A DNA stretch of 45,023 bases from Bacteroidales bacterium (GTDB lineage Bacteria; Bacteroidota; Bacteroidia; Bacteroidales; PWNQ01), in the NCBI GenBank assembly GCA_003557725.1, contig PWNQ01000205.1:1-45023 (forward strand). The letters run 5' to 3'. Below, piece by piece: positions 42,813 to 45,023 of the stretch (its first letter is position 1; the number at the start of each line of letters is the position of its first letter). A program made the position numbers and the translations under genes. The notes under the pieces were generated by a model. That model searched no databases. It had not been told where the DNA came from and was given only the letters and a program-made list of their open reading frames with translations.

Positions 42813-43502
42813 TTATCCAGGATAATGTCCGTTCTTTTTTTGTTTTTCCACTTTTATGCGGTTATATTCCTGGTCATCGGCGGGTGGTGTTTTATGCTGG
42901 CTTCGTCCGCCTTTTTTGGCTTTCATTTTGCTTTTAGAGCTGGTATAAAGCCAACTAAAGATCTTATGGGTTTCATATCCTTTTTGTCTCAGGTAGATAA
43001 AGGCAAATCCTGCGGCAGCCCCCATCAGGTGAGCAAAGTGCGCCACCCCGGTTCCTGTGGCTTGTGCGTCGGCATCCCGGCTAAATACGTTAAGGACAAT
43101 CAGTCCAATGGCCAGATATTTATAGGGGAATGGGCCCAGCACAAACAGGCGCATGGGTGCATTGGGCATATAGGTTGCACTGGCGGCGATCAGGGCCATA
43201 ACCCCGCCGGCAAGAGAGGCCACCACCAGTCCATCCCAGGGAAAGATGGGGAGCTGAGAGGCGAATAAGGTGTAAACCAATGAGGTAGCAAACGTTCCCA
43301 ATAGCCAGATATGCAGATAGTCTTGCCGGCCCATATAGTCAAAAAACAACCGGCCGGAAAAAATAAGCAGCCAGCTGTAAAAGAACAAAGTAAAAAAATG
43401 GGACCCCGCCAAAGCCAGGGCAATAACATACATGCCACCAAGCCATACAGGCAGGGTATACCGCCGGTAAAAATTTTTAAGATCAAAACCACCTTGTCTC
43501 AT
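42813..43502 (-). CDS. rhomboid-like protein, probably proteolytically inactive
   Basis: The 229-residue protein is rhomboid-like by position and by its final helix (GVAHFAHLMGAAAGFAFIYL). The site that should read GxSG has S96-L97-A98-G99 in VVASLAGGVM, so the catalytic serine appears replaced by Ala98. The helix-2 HxxxxHxxxN motif is also lost (AGSHFFTLFFYSW). His158 remains. The N-terminus is shorter than in typical second rhomboids of this cluster. The C-terminal 50 residues are strongly basic and hydrophilic. It looks like an iRhom-style pseudoprotease or a decaying paralogue of the next gene. Confidence 0.82.
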   Translation of the reverse strand: MRQGGFDLKNFYRRYTLPVWLGGMYVIALALAGSHFFTLFFYSWLLIFSGRLFFDYMGRQDYLHIWLLGTFATSLVYTLFASQLPIFPWDGLVVASLAGGVMALIAASATYMPNAPMRLFVLGPFPYKYLAIGLIVLNVFSRDADAQATGTGVAHFAHLMGAAAGFAFIYLRQKGYETHKIFSWLYTSSKSKMKAKKGGRSQHKTPPADDQEYNRIKVEKQKKNGHYPG

Positions 43503-43544
43503 ATGTCTAAAAATTTTAAATTATCACAATCGCTTAATGGTATG

Positions 43545-44300
43545 CTAATAATACCCTCCGGGCGGCAGTTTATTTTTCCACAGCCTGATCATAATAAAGC
43601 CAAAGATCATTCCCCCCAGGTGGGCAAAGTGAGCTACACCGCTTCCGTGTCCTGAAGCAAACCCACTGTACAGCTCCAGGGCTCCAAGTAGAATAACCAG
43701 GTATTTGGCTTTAATGGGGAAGAGAAAGTAGATATATACGAGCATATTGGGAAAAAGCATGCCAAAGGCCAGCAATATCCCGTACACCGATCCGGAAGCC
43801 CCAACCATAGGGGTATTTATTAGCCGGTTAAGCTCAGCCATCTCCGGGTTGGTGTAGTTTTTTCCCATAAGAAGCACCTCCAGGCCTTGTTCCTGAACAG
43901 TTTCCACCATCTCAGGCGACATGCTGTTCATCAGGGAACTGAGCGCAAACTGAACGATAATAAGATGAATAATGGCCGCTCCCAGTCCACAAACCACATA
44001 AAAAATAAGGAATCGCTGCGAACCCCATACCCGTTCAAGCATTACCCCAAACATCCATAAAGCAAACATATTGAAAAATATATGAGCTAAATTGGCATGC
44101 ATAAACATATAAGTAATAAACTGATAGGGGCTAAAGTTTTGGGATGCAGGGTTAAATAGGGCCAAATACTGGGTAATATCCCAGCGGAAAGCCTGGGCAA
44201 AGGCCATGGTAGCCAGGAAAAACAACCCGTTGATGATCAACAGGTGCTTAACAACGGGCGATAAATATGAAAAGCCCCGGGGGCTGTAGGATCCGTTCAT
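43545..44300 (-). CDS. rhomboid family intramembrane serine protease
   Basis: The 251-residue protein has the full rhomboid set: HANLAHIFFNMFALWMFG with the helix-2 motif (residues 68-78), the serine motif PMVGASGSVYGIL with Ser169, and His227 in GVAHFAHLGG. About six membrane segments are evident. It cleaves transmembrane substrates within the inner membrane. It lies 84 bases after the mutL stop and 42 bases before the pseudo-rhomboid, all on the minus strand, which is the arrangement common in Bacteroidota. Confidence 0.95.
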   Translation of the reverse strand: MNGSYSPRGFSYLSPVVKHLLIINGLFFLATMAFAQAFRWDITQYLALFNPASQNFSPYQFITYMFMHANLAHIFFNMFALWMFGVMLERVWGSQRFLIFYVVCGLGAAIIHLIIVQFALSSLMNSMSPEMVETVQEQGLEVLLMGKNYTNPEMAELNRLINTPMVGASGSVYGILLAFGMLFPNMLVYIYFLFPIKAKYLVILLGALELYSGFASGHGSGVAHFAHLGGMIFGFIMIRLWKNKLPPGGYY

Positions 44301-44384
44301 AATAGAATAGCTTATTGTAATGAATAATACATTATATGTTATGGTTGATATATGCTTGTGTCTGTCTGTTATTCCGGCAGTTTA

Positions 44385-45023
44385 CTACTTAAATCTTTCC
44401 TTTATTTCATCTATCCGGACCACCTGTATCACAGACTTTCCTTCCATAGAGTACTCAGGCATTTCACAAGCAAACAGGGAGTCGATAAGTGCTTTCATTT
44501 CTTCCTGTTTCAGTGGTTTGCCAGATTTTATGGCCGTTTTTCGTGCCATGGCTTTAGCCAGGTTGCTGTATCTGTCCATCCCTGCGTTCATCATTTGCGC
44601 TTTATAGTCTTCCAGCACCGATTCCATGAGGCTTTGCAGGTTTTCTTTATTAAAGTTGGCGGGGCATCCTTCAAATTCCCACGTCAGGGTTTGTTTTTGT
44701 TTGAGTCGGAATCCCATATCCTTCAATTGGGGAGCCACTTCCTGCATCAGTTCATTATCAGCGGGCGACAGGGTGACCGTTTCGGGAAATATCAGGCTTT
44801 GCGAGCTGCCATCGCCTTTTTTCAGTCGGTGTAAAAAGTGTTCATAGAGCACCCTTTCATGAGCTCTTTGCTGGTGGATAAGCATAAGTCCTGACTTGAT
44901 ATTGCTGGCAATATACTCACCATGAAGCTGCAAAAAATACGCCTTTTCATTTTCATTCTCTTTAGTTATCAAGGTATTGTCTATGGGTTGGCTTTGGGGT
45001 TCTCCGGGAGATGGGCTATTATA
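44385..45023 (-). CDS. mutL: DNA mismatch repair protein MutL, C-terminal part (5' truncated by window)
   Basis: The frame is open through base 45023 on the minus strand; a TTG at 44972 is not the true start. About 213 residues of the C-terminal dimerisation domain are visible, opening ENEKAYFLQLHGEYIASNIK, and the linker ahead is rich in Pro, Ser and Gln. The segment matching the endonuclease motif DQHA(X)2E(X)4E reads HQQRAHERVLYE, with Asp and His replaced. The usual CPHGRP metal-site block near the C-terminus is FACEMPEYSMEGKS. So nicking activity may be weak or absent. It is the first gene of the mutL-rhomboid-EEP-uvrB run as transcribed. Confidence 0.9.
   Translation of the reverse strand, partial: YNSPSPGEPQSQPIDNTLITKENENEKAYFLQLHGEYIASNIKSGLMLIHQQRAHERVLYEHFLHRLKKGDGSSQSLIFPETVTLSPADNELMQEVAPQLKDMGFRLKQKQTLTWEFEGCPANFNKENLQSLMESVLEDYKAQMMNAGMDRYSNLAKAMARKTAIKSGKPLKQEEMKALIDSLFACEMPEYSMEGKSVIQVVRIDEIKERFK

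Noticed and set aside
1-45023. Considered tRNA, rRNA, prophage or transposase genes
   Set aside because: No cloverleaf, rRNA-like segment, integrase or transposase sequence was visible in either strand. A covariance-model scan could still find small RNAs that cannot be seen by eye.

Overview
The window looks like the chromosome of a free-living member of the Bacteroidota, most likely from the Marinilabiliales/Bacteroidales side. The evidence is two proteins with type IX secretion (T9SS) C-terminal sorting domains, a FISUMP-domain protein, a SUMF1-type surface protein, a PG0541-family protein behind an RND pump, a FeoA-FeoB fusion, a mutL / two-rhomboid / EEP cluster, promoter-like TAnnTTTG boxes and little sign of Shine-Dalgarno sites. 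I see no rRNA, tRNA, CRISPR array, phage or insertion sequence. The exact genus cannot be read from the sequence.

Layout. 1-4.1 kb (+): the 3' part of a large receiver plus PEP/pyruvate-binding-domain protein, a YbaB/EbfC nucleoid protein, and an unrecognised 89-residue protein. 4.2-7.5 kb (-): a Tricorn-type periplasmic protease. 7.6-14.4 kb (-): a five-gene efflux operon, read in the order GbsR/MarR regulator, TolC, membrane-fusion lipoprotein, RND pump, PG0541 protein. 14.8-18.1 kb (-): FeoAB ferrous-iron transporter and an M50 metallopeptidase. 18.3-20.2 kb (+): HtpG. 20.3-22.5 kb (-): a prolyl-oligopeptidase lipoprotein. 22.5-24.4 kb: a repeat-rich spacer, an XRE regulator surrounded by TTACAnnTGTAA palindromes, and ndk on the opposite strand. 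24.5-28.6 kb (+): an operon of an NrnA-like DHH phosphoesterase followed by three FKBP lipoproteins carrying seven FKBP units in total. 29.0-34.3 kb (+): a run of exported proteins (two T9SS substrates, a FISUMP protein, a small lipoprotein, a putative outer-membrane barrel, a SUMF1-fold protein). 34.5-37.6 kb (-): a long KamA-like radical SAM protein and a membrane protein. 37.9-39.5 kb (+): an orphan OppA-type lipoprotein. 39.6-45.0 kb (-): uvrB, a membrane-anchored EEP-family protein, a probably inactive rhomboid, an active rhomboid, and the 3' end of mutL.

How the genes fit together. Much of the coding capacity serves the cell envelope: iron uptake, drug efflux, periplasmic proteolysis, prolyl isomerisation and T9SS export. 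The remainder is housekeeping (DNA repair, chaperone, nucleotide metabolism).

The least expected material is non-coding or degenerate. A 74-bp element with imperfect inverted ends occurs in five copies (two 96% identical, three degraded). A second repeat of about 100 bp occurs three times, and two of those copies lead into a shared leader that reaches a start codon. The XRE gene has a set of matching palindromes around it. One of the two rhomboids has lost its catalytic serine. I did not find a clearly new multi-gene defence or biosynthetic system. The strongest candidates for something undescribed are the two repeat families, the XRE operator set and the exported-protein cluster they punctuate.
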